From Deltaproteobacteria bacterium (GTDB taxonomy: Bacteria > JAGRBM01 > JAHCIT01): DNA of 64,000 bases. The position numbers and the translations under genes are program-made. Shown here piece by piece: positions 34,156-42,186 of this stretch. The notes under the pieces were generated by a model that saw only the letters and a list, made by a program, of their open reading frames with translations, was not told the DNA's origin and made no database searches. Positions within the stretch are counted from its first letter, which is position 1. Every line of letters starts with the position of its first letter. The stretch spans positions 124,001 through 188,000 of the forward strand of contig JAHCIT010000006.1 of the NCBI GenBank assembly GCA_026129095.1, given 5' to 3'.

Positions 34156-35283
34156 CTATTCCCCGACCCGGTTCCTGCCCGCGTTCTTGGCCCGGTAGAG
34201 TCCCTGATCGGCCAGTTCCAGAAGTGCCTCCGGATCGTTGTGCTCACCCGTATGCTGGGCGACCCCGAGGCTGATGGTCTGGCGCAGTTCAAGGCCGTTC
34301 TGGCTGAAGACCGTCTCCTCGACAGCCCTGCGGAGACGCTCGGCGAGGCGGCGGCCGCCAGTGATGTCAGTTGAGGGAAGCAGGATGACAAACTCCTCGC
34401 CGCCGTACCGGGCGAACACATCGCCCGTCCGGAGGAGTGGACGGATCACCTGCGATACCCCTTTCAGGATTTCGTCCCCCGTCCGGTGGCCGAATTCGTC
34501 ATTGACCCGCTTGAAGTGGTCCAGGTCCAGCATGATCAGGCTGAGCGGCTGCCGGTGCCGTCCGGCGAGGCGGAACTGCTCCTCCAACCGCTCGCTGAAG
34601 TAGCGCCGGTTCCCGGCCCCTGTCAGGGGATCATAGTGCGCCGAACGCTTGAGGATCTCATTCTGGTCAAGGATCTGCTTTTGCGCGTCGTATTCCCGGT
34701 GGCGATGGAGTTCGAGAACATGCATGCCGGCAACGGCCAGCCCGAAAAGGACCGGCATCGGCTCGTTCGCCTGCAGAATCTGGTACACTGTAAACGGGTT
34801 TGGCCAGAAGATCTGCGGTATGAGATTGGCGCAAAGCATGGCCGCAAAGTAGAGAAAATTGTCGCGGGCGCCGCCCGGCATCATGATCATCCAGCCGAGG
34901 AAGACGGCCGCCGTGTGCCCGGCTGCGGCTCCCATGACGCCGCTCGTGATGTAGATCCAGCGGTCATAGCCAAGCAGCATCAGCAGCATCATCACCAGTC
35001 CCCAGCGCCGGGACTGGAACTGTCCCAGCGGAACGGTGCTGGCCCGCCAGGCGAGCAGGAAGAAGCAGGCCGATATCGCAATCCGGTACAGGGTTGCCTT
35101 GTCGTGCCCCGCAGACGGGATTTCAGGATAAAGGAATCGCCCGGTCAGTGCGATGAACAGGTAGCCAACGCCACCGATGGCCGAAAAAATGCGGAACCGC
35201 TCCTGCGCCACTCGGCGGGAGTAGTCATCGAACGTGGAGGGTAGGTCGTCCCCCTCCGGGACGATTTCGCCAGTCGGGACCAT
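34156..35283 (-). CDS. Membrane GGDEF diguanylate cyclase
   Basis: A 375-residue c-di-GMP synthase. About six transmembrane helices (residues about 35-200) are followed by a coiled-coil linker (HRHREYDAQKQILDQNEILKR) and a GGDEF domain with DPLTGAGNRRYF and the intact active site RYGGEEFVILLP. An RxxD inhibitory motif is not clearly present. The ATG at 35283 is chosen over the longer upstream frame because it begins the cytosolic N-terminus and lies 43 bp after the previous stop. It is the last gene of a minus-strand set (BtrH-like, two permeases, two small membrane proteins) and might regulate it, but no direct evidence is seen. Confidence 0.9.
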   Translation of the reverse strand: MVPTGEIVPEGDDLPSTFDDYSRRVAQERFRIFSAIGGVGYLFIALTGRFLYPEIPSAGHDKATLYRIAISACFFLLAWRASTVPLGQFQSRRWGLVMMLLMLLGYDRWIYITSGVMGAAAGHTAAVFLGWMIMMPGGARDNFLYFAAMLCANLIPQIFWPNPFTVYQILQANEPMPVLFGLAVAGMHVLELHRHREYDAQKQILDQNEILKRSAHYDPLTGAGNRRYFSERLEEQFRLAGRHRQPLSLIMLDLDHFKRVNDEFGHRTGDEILKGVSQVIRPLLRTGDVFARYGGEEFVILLPSTDITGGRRLAERLRRAVEETVFSQNGLELRQTISLGVAQHTGEHNDPEALLELADQGLYRAKNAGRNRVGE

Positions 35284-35326
35284 TCGGTTTGGAGAAACTG
35301 TAACCGGTTCCGGTGCAGGGCTCCAG

Positions 35327-35797
35327 CTATTTCTGCGTATCCCCGCCGTACCGGTGCAGGCGCGGGAAGTTGAGCACATGCACCAGAACCCCGGCACCGA
35401 GATAGGGAAGGAACAGGGGGAAGTTCCCGGCAAGAATCATCATGACAAACCCCATGAGAACCCCGGCCTCGCCAAGCCCCCAGCTGACGGCAAGCACCAT
35501 TTTGCCTGTCTTCACCTGCTCCTCCGGAGTCTGGTGCAGGGCCCTGACCTTCTCGGGTGACTTGAGATAACGCGGAAGGGCCAGCGCCAGCAGCCAGAGC
35601 ACAAGGGCTGACACGTTGAGCGTTGACTGCACCGCGGGAGCCAGCCGGACTTCCGTACCCGCCAGTCCCTGGCTGACCACAAACCAGCCCACTACGGCAA
35701 AAAGAAGCATGCTGGAGAGGATTGCTCCCCAGAGGATGATCTCGACATTCGGCTGCATTGCCGGGATGGGGCTTCCGGGACGATGCCTGTCGTTCAT
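35327..35797 (-). CDS. Small membrane protein, four TM segments, unknown function
   Basis: A 156-residue protein with four hydrophobic stretches: about 22-42, 60-78, 104-120 and 122-140. A short basic loop with KSPEKVRALHQTPEEQVKTGKM lies between helices 2 and 3. No recognisable motif. It starts at the ATG at 35797, 12 bp after the neighbouring gene's stop, and is followed by the diguanylate cyclase. It could be an accessory subunit of the permease pair upstream, or simply co-transcribed. I do not recognise the family. Confidence 0.65.
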   Translation of the reverse strand: MNDRHRPGSPIPAMQPNVEIILWGAILSSMLLFAVVGWFVVSQGLAGTEVRLAPAVQSTLNVSALVLWLLALALPRYLKSPEKVRALHQTPEEQVKTGKMVLAVSWGLGEAGVLMGFVMMILAGNFPLFLPYLGAGVLVHVLNFPRLHRYGGDTQK

Positions 35798-35809
35798 GGG
35801 ACCCGCCTC

Positions 35810-36160
35810 TCAGCGTTTTTTCCGGTTCAGGGGTCTTCCGTCTTCGTCCAGCGGCTCGAACAGCCCTATGAACTGCTGCACCCGGGCCTCGAGCCCGGTC
35901 TCCCGGTAGATGGCGCTCACCTGCCGCACCGTAACCCGGGCGAGGAGTTCCTGCGGGATGGCGAGGTTCGACACTTCCTTCAGCTCACGGGCTGCACCGT
36001 CGGAATCGCCTTCCGTGTAAAGCCGCCGCGCCCGGTCGAGCTTGCGGTTGATCACCGCCTCGGCCAGCCGGTGCCGGAATATCCAGTAACCCGCCGTCGC
36101 CGCCACGAGGCCGGCAGCGAATGCGGCACCCATCACACTCCACGAGCAGGTTCCCGTCAT
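35810..36160 (-). CDS. Small membrane-anchored protein with a helical cytoplasmic or periplasmic tail
   Basis: A 116-residue protein with one N-terminal hydrophobic segment (about residues 9-28, VMGAAFAAGLVAATAGYWIF), then a helical charged region (HRLAEAVINRKLDRARRLYT) and a C-terminal basic end (LNRKKR). The segment LYTEGDSDGAARELKEVSN looks like a TPR-like helix. It starts 42 bp after the permease stop and is followed by the four-TM protein. Function unknown; its position between the permease pair and the GGDEF gene suggests a subunit or regulator of that unit. Confidence 0.6.
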   Translation of the reverse strand: MTGTCSWSVMGAAFAAGLVAATAGYWIFRHRLAEAVINRKLDRARRLYTEGDSDGAARELKEVSNLAIPQELLARVTVRQVSAIYRETGLEARVQQFIGLFEPLDEDGRPLNRKKR

Positions 36161-36202
36161 GGCGTCCTTATATCACATGCTGCAGAAGCAGTAACAGCAG
36201 TC

Positions 36203-37408
36203 CTACTCGTACCGCAGTGCCTCGATCGGATCGAGCGATGCGGCCTCCCTCGCCGGATAGACGCCCGATATGAGGCCGACGGCGATGGAAAATCCGAGCG
36301 CAAGCGCCACATGGCCCGCCGACATGGTCGCCGGAAATGCAGGTGCTGCCAGCGCGAGAATGCCTATACCGATGCCACCCACCATAACGCCGATCAGTCC
36401 GCCCACGCCGCTGATGGTGGCGGCTTCGATCACGAACTGGATCATGATATCGCGCCGGGATGCACCGACCGCCTTCCGGACGCCGATCTCCCGGGTCCGC
36501 TCGGTGACTGACACCAGCATGATGTTCATGATCCCGATGCCGCCGACGATGAGCGAGATCGAAGCGACTCCCGCCAGCAGGTAGGTGAGCACCTTCATCA
36601 CGCGATCCATTGCGCCCAGGATCGCATCCTGCGTCGTGATCGTGAAATCCTCCTTGTTGCGGTGCCGGTCCATGAGCACCCGGCGGATATCCTCGATCGC
36701 CGTGGGCATCATCTCCTTGGACGCCGCCTTGGCAAATATCTGCGTGACCGAATCGGTCTTGAAGACGGTCATCGCCGCACCGACTGGAATAAGTGCGATC
36801 TCGTCCATGTCGAATCCGAGGGATGTTCCCTTGGGCTGCATGATTCCGATCACCCGGAACTTGGTCTCTCCGATCTTGATGAACTGTCCGAGCACCTGCC
36901 CGGTGCCGAACAGTTCCTGGGCCAGCTTGTAGCCGATCGCCACGTAGTTCCGGCCGGCATCCACCTCCTCCTTCGTGAAAAACCGGCCCTGCGCCACATA
37001 AAAATCGCGGATGTCGGGATAGTCCTCGCTCGCGCCGACGATCCGTGTCGTCCGGCCCCGGTTTTCCACTTTGACGTCGGTTGACGAAAAGATGATCGGC
37101 GTGGACTTGATCACCGAACGGGTCCGCTGGGTGAGCGCCCACGAATCCTCAAGGGTCAGCTTTTCCGGCGCAAGCCCTGTCACCGGAGGCCCGCCGGTTG
37201 TCTCGCGCTTACCCGGAGAAATGATGATCAGGTTCGTCCCCAGGTTGGCGAACTTCTCCTGGACAAAGATCCGCGCCCCGTCGCCGAGGGAGACGAGCCA
37301 CAGGACGCTGGTGACGCCAATAATGACGCCGAGCATGTTGAGTCCTGACCGGAGCCGGTTCGACGTGATCGAATCGGTCGCCATGTTCACGCTCTCGAAA
37401 ATGTCCAC
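36203..37408 (-). CDS. MacB-family ABC transporter permease (second of pair)
   Basis: A 401-residue MacB/FtsX-like permease with an N-terminal TM (MLGVIIGVTSVLWLVSLGDGA), a large periplasmic MacB-PCD domain (residues about 45-260) and three C-terminal TMs, as expected. It lacks the ATPase; no ABC ATPase gene is nearby. GTG start (37408). It is paralogous to the next gene upstream and shares its GTG-GAC-(A/G)T(T/A) start context and order of residues (DIFES / DVFES). MacB-type permeases export peptides, toxins or lipoproteins (mechanotransmission), so the pair could be two halves of a heterodimeric exporter whose ATPase is elsewhere. Confidence 0.85.
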   Translation of the reverse strand: MDIFESVNMATDSITSNRLRSGLNMLGVIIGVTSVLWLVSLGDGARIFVQEKFANLGTNLIIISPGKRETTGGPPVTGLAPEKLTLEDSWALTQRTRSVIKSTPIIFSSTDVKVENRGRTTRIVGASEDYPDIRDFYVAQGRFFTKEEVDAGRNYVAIGYKLAQELFGTGQVLGQFIKIGETKFRVIGIMQPKGTSLGFDMDEIALIPVGAAMTVFKTDSVTQIFAKAASKEMMPTAIEDIRRVLMDRHRNKEDFTITTQDAILGAMDRVMKVLTYLLAGVASISLIVGGIGIMNIMLVSVTERTREIGVRKAVGASRRDIMIQFVIEAATISGVGGLIGVMVGGIGIGILALAAPAFPATMSAGHVALALGFSIAVGLISGVYPAREAASLDPIEALRYE

Positions 37409-37428
37409 CGTCCGCGATACTCCGTCCG

Positions 37429-38637
37429 CTATTCGTATCTCAGGGCTTCAACGGGGTCTTTCGCCGCCGCCGACCAGGCCGGATAAACCCCGGCGATAAC
37501 TCCGATGGCCCCCGTGAAGCCCATCGCCAGCGTCACGTTCCAGACGCTGACCTGAACGGGAAGCCCCGGTATGTACAGGAAGAACGCACCCACCACCAGC
37601 GCGGCGCCTGCCAGTCCGATCAGGCCGCCCACGGCCGAAACGGTCATCGATTCGACCAGGAACTGCATGAGAATATCCCGGCGTGAGGCTCCCACTGCCT
37701 TGCGAAGCCCGATCTCCAGTGTCCGGCGCTTCACCGAAACGAGCATGATGTTCATGATCCCGACTCCGCCCACCAGCAGGGATATCGAGGCGATGCCGAA
37801 CAGGACGTAGGTGAGGTAGCGGGTAATCTCGTCCAGCCGGTCGATCATGTCCTTCTGGGTATCGATCGTGAAGTCTTCCTTGCCGTCATGGCGTTCCATC
37901 AGCACCCGCCGGATATCGGCCGCCGCCCGGTCAATAGCGGCCGCCGAACTGGACCGTGCGCTCGCCTGGATCGACATGATCTTGTCGGTCTGGAAAATCC
38001 GCATCGCCGCCCGCACCGGTACCAGCACCAGATCGTCCATGTCGAAACCCATGTGCTCGCCCTTGGGCTCCATCAGGCCGATTACCCGGAACTTCACGTC
38101 GCCCACCTTGACGTGCTCGCCCAGGGGATTGCGCCGGCCGAACAGCTCGCGAGCGGCCGTCTGGCCGAGCAGGACGAAATTTCTTCCGGAGTCCGACTCC
38201 GCCTTGTTGAAGAACCGCCCCACGGACGGACCGAAATCCCTGACTGCCGGCCAGTGCTCGTTGGCCCCGATCACGAACAGGTTGCGCGACCGGTTGCCGT
38301 ATTTGACCTCGACGGCGCCGATCACGATCGGCGTCACGCCGCTCAGGGACGGGACGCGCATCAGCATGTCGGAATCCTCGATGGTTAGCTGCTCCGGCGT
38401 GGAGGCGATGATCGGCGGGCCGCCCCGGGTCTCAAACTTGCCCGGCGTCACGATGATGAGATTGGTTCCGACGCCCGAAAACTCGTTGATGACGAACTGG
38501 CGGGCGCCTTCACCGATGGAGATGAGCAGGATAACGCTCATCACGCCAACGATGATGCCAAGCATGTTGAGCAGCGACCGCCCCTTGTTCGCAGACAGGG
38601 ACTGGGTAGCCATCGAGAAGGATTCGAATACGTCCAC
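37429..38637 (-). CDS. MacB-family ABC transporter permease (first of pair)
   Basis: A 402-residue permease of the same MacB type as the following gene. The N-terminal TM is MLGIIVGVMSVILLISIGEGA, the periplasmic domain spans about 45-260 and three TMs lie at the C-terminus. The frame is open for another 63 codons upstream, but the GTG at 38637 aligns with its paralogue's start (VDVFESFSMATQSL versus MDIFESVNMATDSI) and gives matching length. It begins 22 bp after the stop of the BtrH-like gene and ends 20 bp before the second permease, so all three are one operon. Confidence 0.85.
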   Translation of the reverse strand: MDVFESFSMATQSLSANKGRSLLNMLGIIVGVMSVILLISIGEGARQFVINEFSGVGTNLIIVTPGKFETRGGPPIIASTPEQLTIEDSDMLMRVPSLSGVTPIVIGAVEVKYGNRSRNLFVIGANEHWPAVRDFGPSVGRFFNKAESDSGRNFVLLGQTAARELFGRRNPLGEHVKVGDVKFRVIGLMEPKGEHMGFDMDDLVLVPVRAAMRIFQTDKIMSIQASARSSSAAAIDRAAADIRRVLMERHDGKEDFTIDTQKDMIDRLDEITRYLTYVLFGIASISLLVGGVGIMNIMLVSVKRRTLEIGLRKAVGASRRDILMQFLVESMTVSAVGGLIGLAGAALVVGAFFLYIPGLPVQVSVWNVTLAMGFTGAIGVIAGVYPAWSAAAKDPVEALRYE

Positions 38638-38659
38638 TTCCGGTCCGGCTCTCCCCCGC

Positions 38660-39652
38660 CTACCCAAGCCGCTGGCGGGCGGTTTCAAAAATGCGGGCCT
38701 CGCTCTCGTGAATCGACCGGAGCATTCCCGCCGCCTCGGCAAGGAGCGCTTCCGGACTGGCGCCTTCCAGCGCGGAGACAGTCTTGAACACCCCGGACAG
38801 CCGGGTCCACTGGGCCGCGACTTCACTCATCTCTGCGGAAAGCCCCGCCAGTTCCGGCACCAGACACCCGGCCTCCTCAAGGAAATCCGCATACATCTTC
38901 CGGAATGCTCCGCCGCCAGTCCCGCGCTTTTCGATAATCTGGTAGGCGAAACGGGCCGACCACGAAAGGTCCGGGATCGCCGCCCACCCCGGAAGATCTG
39001 CCGCAGCCCGCTCCATGGCCGCCAGGCTGTCCGGATGCCTGGGGTCCAGGAGCATCTCCGCCTGCGCCCGCACCGCCTCGCGCACGGGGCCGCTCCAGTC
39101 CGGCGGCGGATCCGGAAAGGCGATCTCGAACCACGGGCTTCCGGCACCCATCGACGGCTGCGCCCTGGAACCACGGGCGCGGGCGAGCGATTCGAGCGGT
39201 TCCTCCTGTACCTCGTCGAACTCCGAATCGCTGATCACGGCCGACTGTTTTTCCTCGTCGTAACCGAACACCACGATCTTGTGGGCGTTGAAGTGGGTCT
39301 TCGACTGGAAATAGCCAAGATCGAAGATATCGCAGTTCACGATCACCGGATGCCCATGGTCCAGTTCGTCACGCACCGGTTTCCACGGATCGCCGTCGGT
39401 GCAAACACGCAGCTTCCATTTCGCCCCGGAACGCCGGAGGAAGTCCTGCTCAAGCGAGTGATTTCGGGGGAAAAATGCCCGTGAGGGGCTCATGCCGGGC
39501 AGCACCACATACCGGAACGCAAGGCCCGCGCCGAGTCCGAGACAAAACGGTTCGGACAGTTTGAGGCCCCAGAACCGGCAGACGTTGGACAGCGCCGTCG
39601 AACCGCAGTGGTTGCCAGGGTGATGAACGTAGTTCCCGATGACTTTCCGCAA
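38660..39652 (-). CDS. BtrH N-terminal domain protein (C39-like) with DUF4872
   Basis: A 330-residue protein with an N-terminal BtrH-like papain/C39-fold domain and a helical C-terminal domain (DUF4872 type). In butirosin biosynthesis BtrH transfers an acyl group from an acyl carrier protein to an amine. C16 (NHCGSTALSN), H124 (FNAHKIVVFGYD) and D142 (ISDSEFDE) are positioned as a Cys-His-Asp triad. The start is TTG at 39652, with GGAGG about 14 bases upstream. It is the first gene of the operon with two MacB-type permeases. The combination suggests acylation or peptide modification linked to export; substrate unknown. Confidence 0.82.
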   Translation of the reverse strand: MRKVIGNYVHHPGNHCGSTALSNVCRFWGLKLSEPFCLGLGAGLAFRYVVLPGMSPSRAFFPRNHSLEQDFLRRSGAKWKLRVCTDGDPWKPVRDELDHGHPVIVNCDIFDLGYFQSKTHFNAHKIVVFGYDEEKQSAVISDSEFDEVQEEPLESLARARGSRAQPSMGAGSPWFEIAFPDPPPDWSGPVREAVRAQAEMLLDPRHPDSLAAMERAAADLPGWAAIPDLSWSARFAYQIIEKRGTGGGAFRKMYADFLEEAGCLVPELAGLSAEMSEVAAQWTRLSGVFKTVSALEGASPEALLAEAAGMLRSIHESEARIFETARQRLG

Positions 39653-39734
39653 CGGTTTTCCGGCCTCCGGAGGCAGTCTAGCGGCCCTTGACGGGGCTTC
39701 CCAATACGAAACGCTTTGCGCCGGCTGCCCGCTC

Positions 39735-39763
39735 TTGACAGACGGGACGCACTATTTCATCTT
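39735..39763 (+). promoter_or_regulatory. Candidate sigma70-like promoter for tRNA-Ala
   Basis: TTGACA (39735-39740) is a perfect -35 element. A 17-bp spacer leads to CATCTT (39758-39763), matching three of six -10 consensus bases. The tRNA begins about 52 bp after the predicted start, an acceptable leader length. The -10 element is poor, so only the -35 is persuasive. Confidence 0.35.
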
Positions 39764-39821
39764 GCGCCCCGGCCGGAGGCACCTGTTCAAAGGTTCCTCC
39801 CGGTTCTCCCGCGTTAACGAT

Positions 39822-39898
39822 GGGGCTGTAGCTCAGTTTGGGAGAGCGCCACAATGGCATTGTGGAGGTCGTCGGTTCGATCCCGATCAGCTCCACCA
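39822..39898 (+). tRNA. tRNA-Ala (anticodon GGC)
   Basis: A 77-nt cloverleaf. The acceptor stem GGGGCTG pairs with CAGCTCC (one G-U). The D-arm GCTC...GAGC, anticodon stem CCACA/TGTGG with loop ATGGCAT (anticodon GGC), and a T-arm with GTTCGATC are all formed, and the 3' CCA is encoded. It decodes GCC and GCU alanine codons. It stands alone between the BtrH-like gene (divergent) and the ABHD18-like gene (same strand). An open frame beginning inside it at 39854 is spurious. Confidence 0.97.
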
Positions 39899-39943
39899 TC
39901 CTCTGATTATGTTTCTGGCCAGCCCCTCAGATACACTTTGCCC

Positions 39944-40984
39944 ATGAACTTCCACACGGGCTTCGACAATTTCGTCGGAATCATCACTGCGGCGCAGCAG
40001 AAAACCCTCAGCCGGAAGACGAACACCCTCCACTGGATAGACCGGTACCTGAACCGGAACCGTGAGGAACTCTTCCCGGCTCCGCGCCCGGAACCGGCCG
40101 TGCGAACCGGGCACACCCGCTCAATCGCCGGCTTTGACTACCAGACGCTCTTTTTTGAAAGCGACCATCTGCCGCTCGTCGAGGAAACCCTCGGCGACTA
40201 CCGCAGGCATCACGGACCGCTGCACACGTTCAAGGCCCGCAAGGTGTCGCGCCGCGGTTTCAGTCCCCGGCGGGCCATTGTCCATGTCCACGGCTGGATG
40301 GAACCCGGCTCCATCCTGGAAGACGTGCTGGTGGGGCCGCTCATGTGCCGCGGCCTCGACGCTGACCTCTACCATTTCCAGTTGCCGCATCACGGCGAAC
40401 GCCAGATCCGCGAATCGCGCTACGACGGGGCGATGTTCGTCACGGCCGACCTGATGCTGACCTTTGAAGCGATCCGGCAGTCGGTCATGGATACCCGGAC
40501 GGTCATCCAGCATGTGCTGAACCTGGGCATTTATGACGAGGTGGGCGTCACCGGCATCAGTCTCGGGGCGATGGTCACGAAACTCACGGCCTGCACCGAG
40601 TCACGGATCTCCTGGGCCGTGCCGATCATCGGACATCTCGACCTGACCGACGTGATCGACAAGGCGCCCATCCTCGACGAGGTGAGAAAAGAGATGGCCT
40701 CCTTCGGCATCTCGACGCAGAAACTCGGTGAACTGATCGAACTGGTGGGCTTTACCCGCGTCATGCCGGTGATCCCCCACGAGCGGATCATCGTCGTCGC
40801 CGCCAGGGATGACGTGTTTGTCCGGGCCGACTCCATGCGTCGGCAACTCGACCGCTGGCCCGGTGTGCAGGAGGTGTGGATCCCCGGCGGACACCTGACC
40901 TCGCTCATCCGCCTGCCCGGCCTCTTGCCGGACCTGCGCCGCCGCCTGGACCGCCTGCCAGCGAGGGCGGCGGGAAAACTGTAG
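39944..40984 (+). CDS. ABHD18-like alpha/beta hydrolase
   Basis: A 346-residue alpha/beta hydrolase similar to the ABHD18 (DUF2048) family. The HVHGW oxyanion-type motif (residues about 106-110), the nucleophile elbow GISLGA (about residue 202) and the catalytic His in WIPGGHLTSL form the expected fold. A long N-terminal region of about 100 residues precedes the core. The frame continues upstream through the tRNA; the ATG at 39944 is the first credible start. Function unknown: ABHD18 itself has been linked to cardiolipin-type lipid metabolism, but I do not transfer that. It converges with the SRPBCC lipoprotein. Confidence 0.75.
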   Translation: MNFHTGFDNFVGIITAAQQKTLSRKTNTLHWIDRYLNRNREELFPAPRPEPAVRTGHTRSIAGFDYQTLFFESDHLPLVEETLGDYRRHHGPLHTFKARKVSRRGFSPRRAIVHVHGWMEPGSILEDVLVGPLMCRGLDADLYHFQLPHHGERQIRESRYDGAMFVTADLMLTFEAIRQSVMDTRTVIQHVLNLGIYDEVGVTGISLGAMVTKLTACTESRISWAVPIIGHLDLTDVIDKAPILDEVRKEMASFGISTQKLGELIELVGFTRVMPVIPHERIIVVAARDDVFVRADSMRRQLDRWPGVQEVWIPGGHLTSLIRLPGLLPDLRRRLDRLPARAAGKL

Positions 40985-40986
40985 GA

Positions 40987-41706
40987 TTATCTCAGCTCGA
41001 CATCCCGCATGGCGTCTTCGATCTGCTTCTGGGTGTCGACCATCTGCGGACGCGCGTAGGCTGGCAGCTCCATCATCGGCGGATTGGCCTCCTTCACGCG
41101 GTCCCGGATGCGGGTGATCACGGCCGGGAGCACCGTCTCGGTCAGCCAGTCGGCGCCGGTGTCGAGCAGCGGATTGCCGATCTCGAAATAGAGCTGGTAG
41201 GTGAGTTTGGTGCGGTTGCCATTGGCATCCGGAAACGGCGCCAGATCGTAGCTGCCATAGGTGTTCTTGATGTCGCCCTCCACCTGCTGCCAGTCGATGT
41301 GGTAGATCCCCGGATTGTGGTTGTAACGGAGGATGCACCAGTAGATCACCGGAATGGGCTTGATCTGGAACTGGAGCCGCGCATCGGCCTTGTTCCCCTC
41401 CGAACCGATGAGATCGCTCTCCCAGATGAGCGGCATGAAATGCTTGTACGATCCGTAATCGACGACTACCTTCCAGACATCGTCAACCGGCGCATCGACA
41501 ACGCCGATCACCTTGCCGAGCCGCGAGGGCGTGCCACCGATCGGAAGGGCAGAGGTGTAGATCTTCCCCTTGGCGAGGTTTTCCTGGAAGTTCGGCTGCT
41601 GTTCGGGAATGAGCGAATGGTCAATCGACTTCGCACAGCCGGTTGCGAACAGCAGCAGGCAGGCTGAAGATGCGGCGATTCCCCTGAGCACGGCTGAAGA
41701 CCCCAT
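40987..41706 (-). CDS. SRPBCC-fold lipoprotein
   Basis: A 239-residue protein with a signal peptide and lipobox (LLLFATGC). The rest resembles the SRPBCC/START-like fold: GVVDAPVDDVWKVVVDYGSY, FQIKPIPVIYWCILRYN, then TKLTYQLYFEIGN. It would bind a hydrophobic ligand in the periplasm, attached to a membrane. The C-terminal tail is Pro-rich then charged. The stop is 2 bp from the convergent hydrolase stop. Function unknown; a lipid or polyketide carrier role is possible. Confidence 0.72.
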   Translation of the reverse strand: MGSSAVLRGIAASSACLLLFATGCAKSIDHSLIPEQQPNFQENLAKGKIYTSALPIGGTPSRLGKVIGVVDAPVDDVWKVVVDYGSYKHFMPLIWESDLIGSEGNKADARLQFQIKPIPVIYWCILRYNHNPGIYHIDWQQVEGDIKNTYGSYDLAPFPDANGNRTKLTYQLYFEIGNPLLDTGADWLTETVLPAVITRIRDRVKEANPPMMELPAYARPQMVDTQKQIEDAMRDVELR

Positions 41707-41823
41707 GCCCGTATTATGGGGTGCCGGACCGTCCGGGGGAAAGCCTTTCTACCAGTGATTGCCGGAGGCATCTGAACGACGCTCATTCTGAAACGGCACC
41801 ATGACGGGCGGTGCCAGGATGCT

Positions 41824-42186
41824 TCAGGAAAGGCCCATCAGCTTCGAAACCCGCGCCTTCAGGTCGCTCGGGCTATAGGGCTTGGCAAGGAAGTCGTCCG
41901 CACCCGCCCGCTGGGCTTCCTTCTGGTCCCCAGTGGCCGTCAGGATCAGGACCGGGATGTGCCGCGTTTCAGGACTGGACTTGATCGCCCGCGTGGCGTC
42001 GTAGCCGTTGATTTTGGGCATGCCCACATCCATGATGATGAGGTCGGGATGCTCCGAACCGGCCTTGCTGATCGCCTCTTGGCCATCTGACGCCTCGATG
42101 AAATCGGCGTCAAGCGACCTGAGAGAGTTCCGAATGAGTTTCGAGAGGGTTTCGAAATCTTCCGCAATGAGGATCCGTTTGCGCAC
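41824..42186 (-). CDS. Single-domain response regulator (CheY-like)
   Basis: A 120-residue stand-alone receiver. The acidic pair (AED near residues 8-10), phosphoacceptor D53 (LIIMDVGMPK), Thr in LTATG and Lys in FLAKPYSP are all present, so it should be phosphorylatable. The GTG at 42186 with GGGAG 5 bases upstream is preferred to the longer GTG at 42216. No partner kinase lies next to it. It is divergent from, and overlaps the likely 5' end of, the TPR lipoprotein gene. Confidence 0.88.
   Translation of the reverse strand: MRKRILIAEDFETLSKLIRNSLRSLDADFIEASDGQEAISKAGSEHPDLIIMDVGMPKINGYDATRAIKSSPETRHIPVLILTATGDQKEAQRAGADDFLAKPYSPSDLKARVSKLMGLS

Noticed and set aside
36203-38637. Complete MacAB-type efflux pump
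   Set aside because: Neither an ATPase domain nor a periplasmic adaptor (MacA) gene is present, so only the permease pair can be claimed.
39854-39943. Start of the ABHD18-like frame inside tRNA-Ala
   Set aside because: The frame continues through the tRNA by chance; the ATG at 39944 is the credible start.
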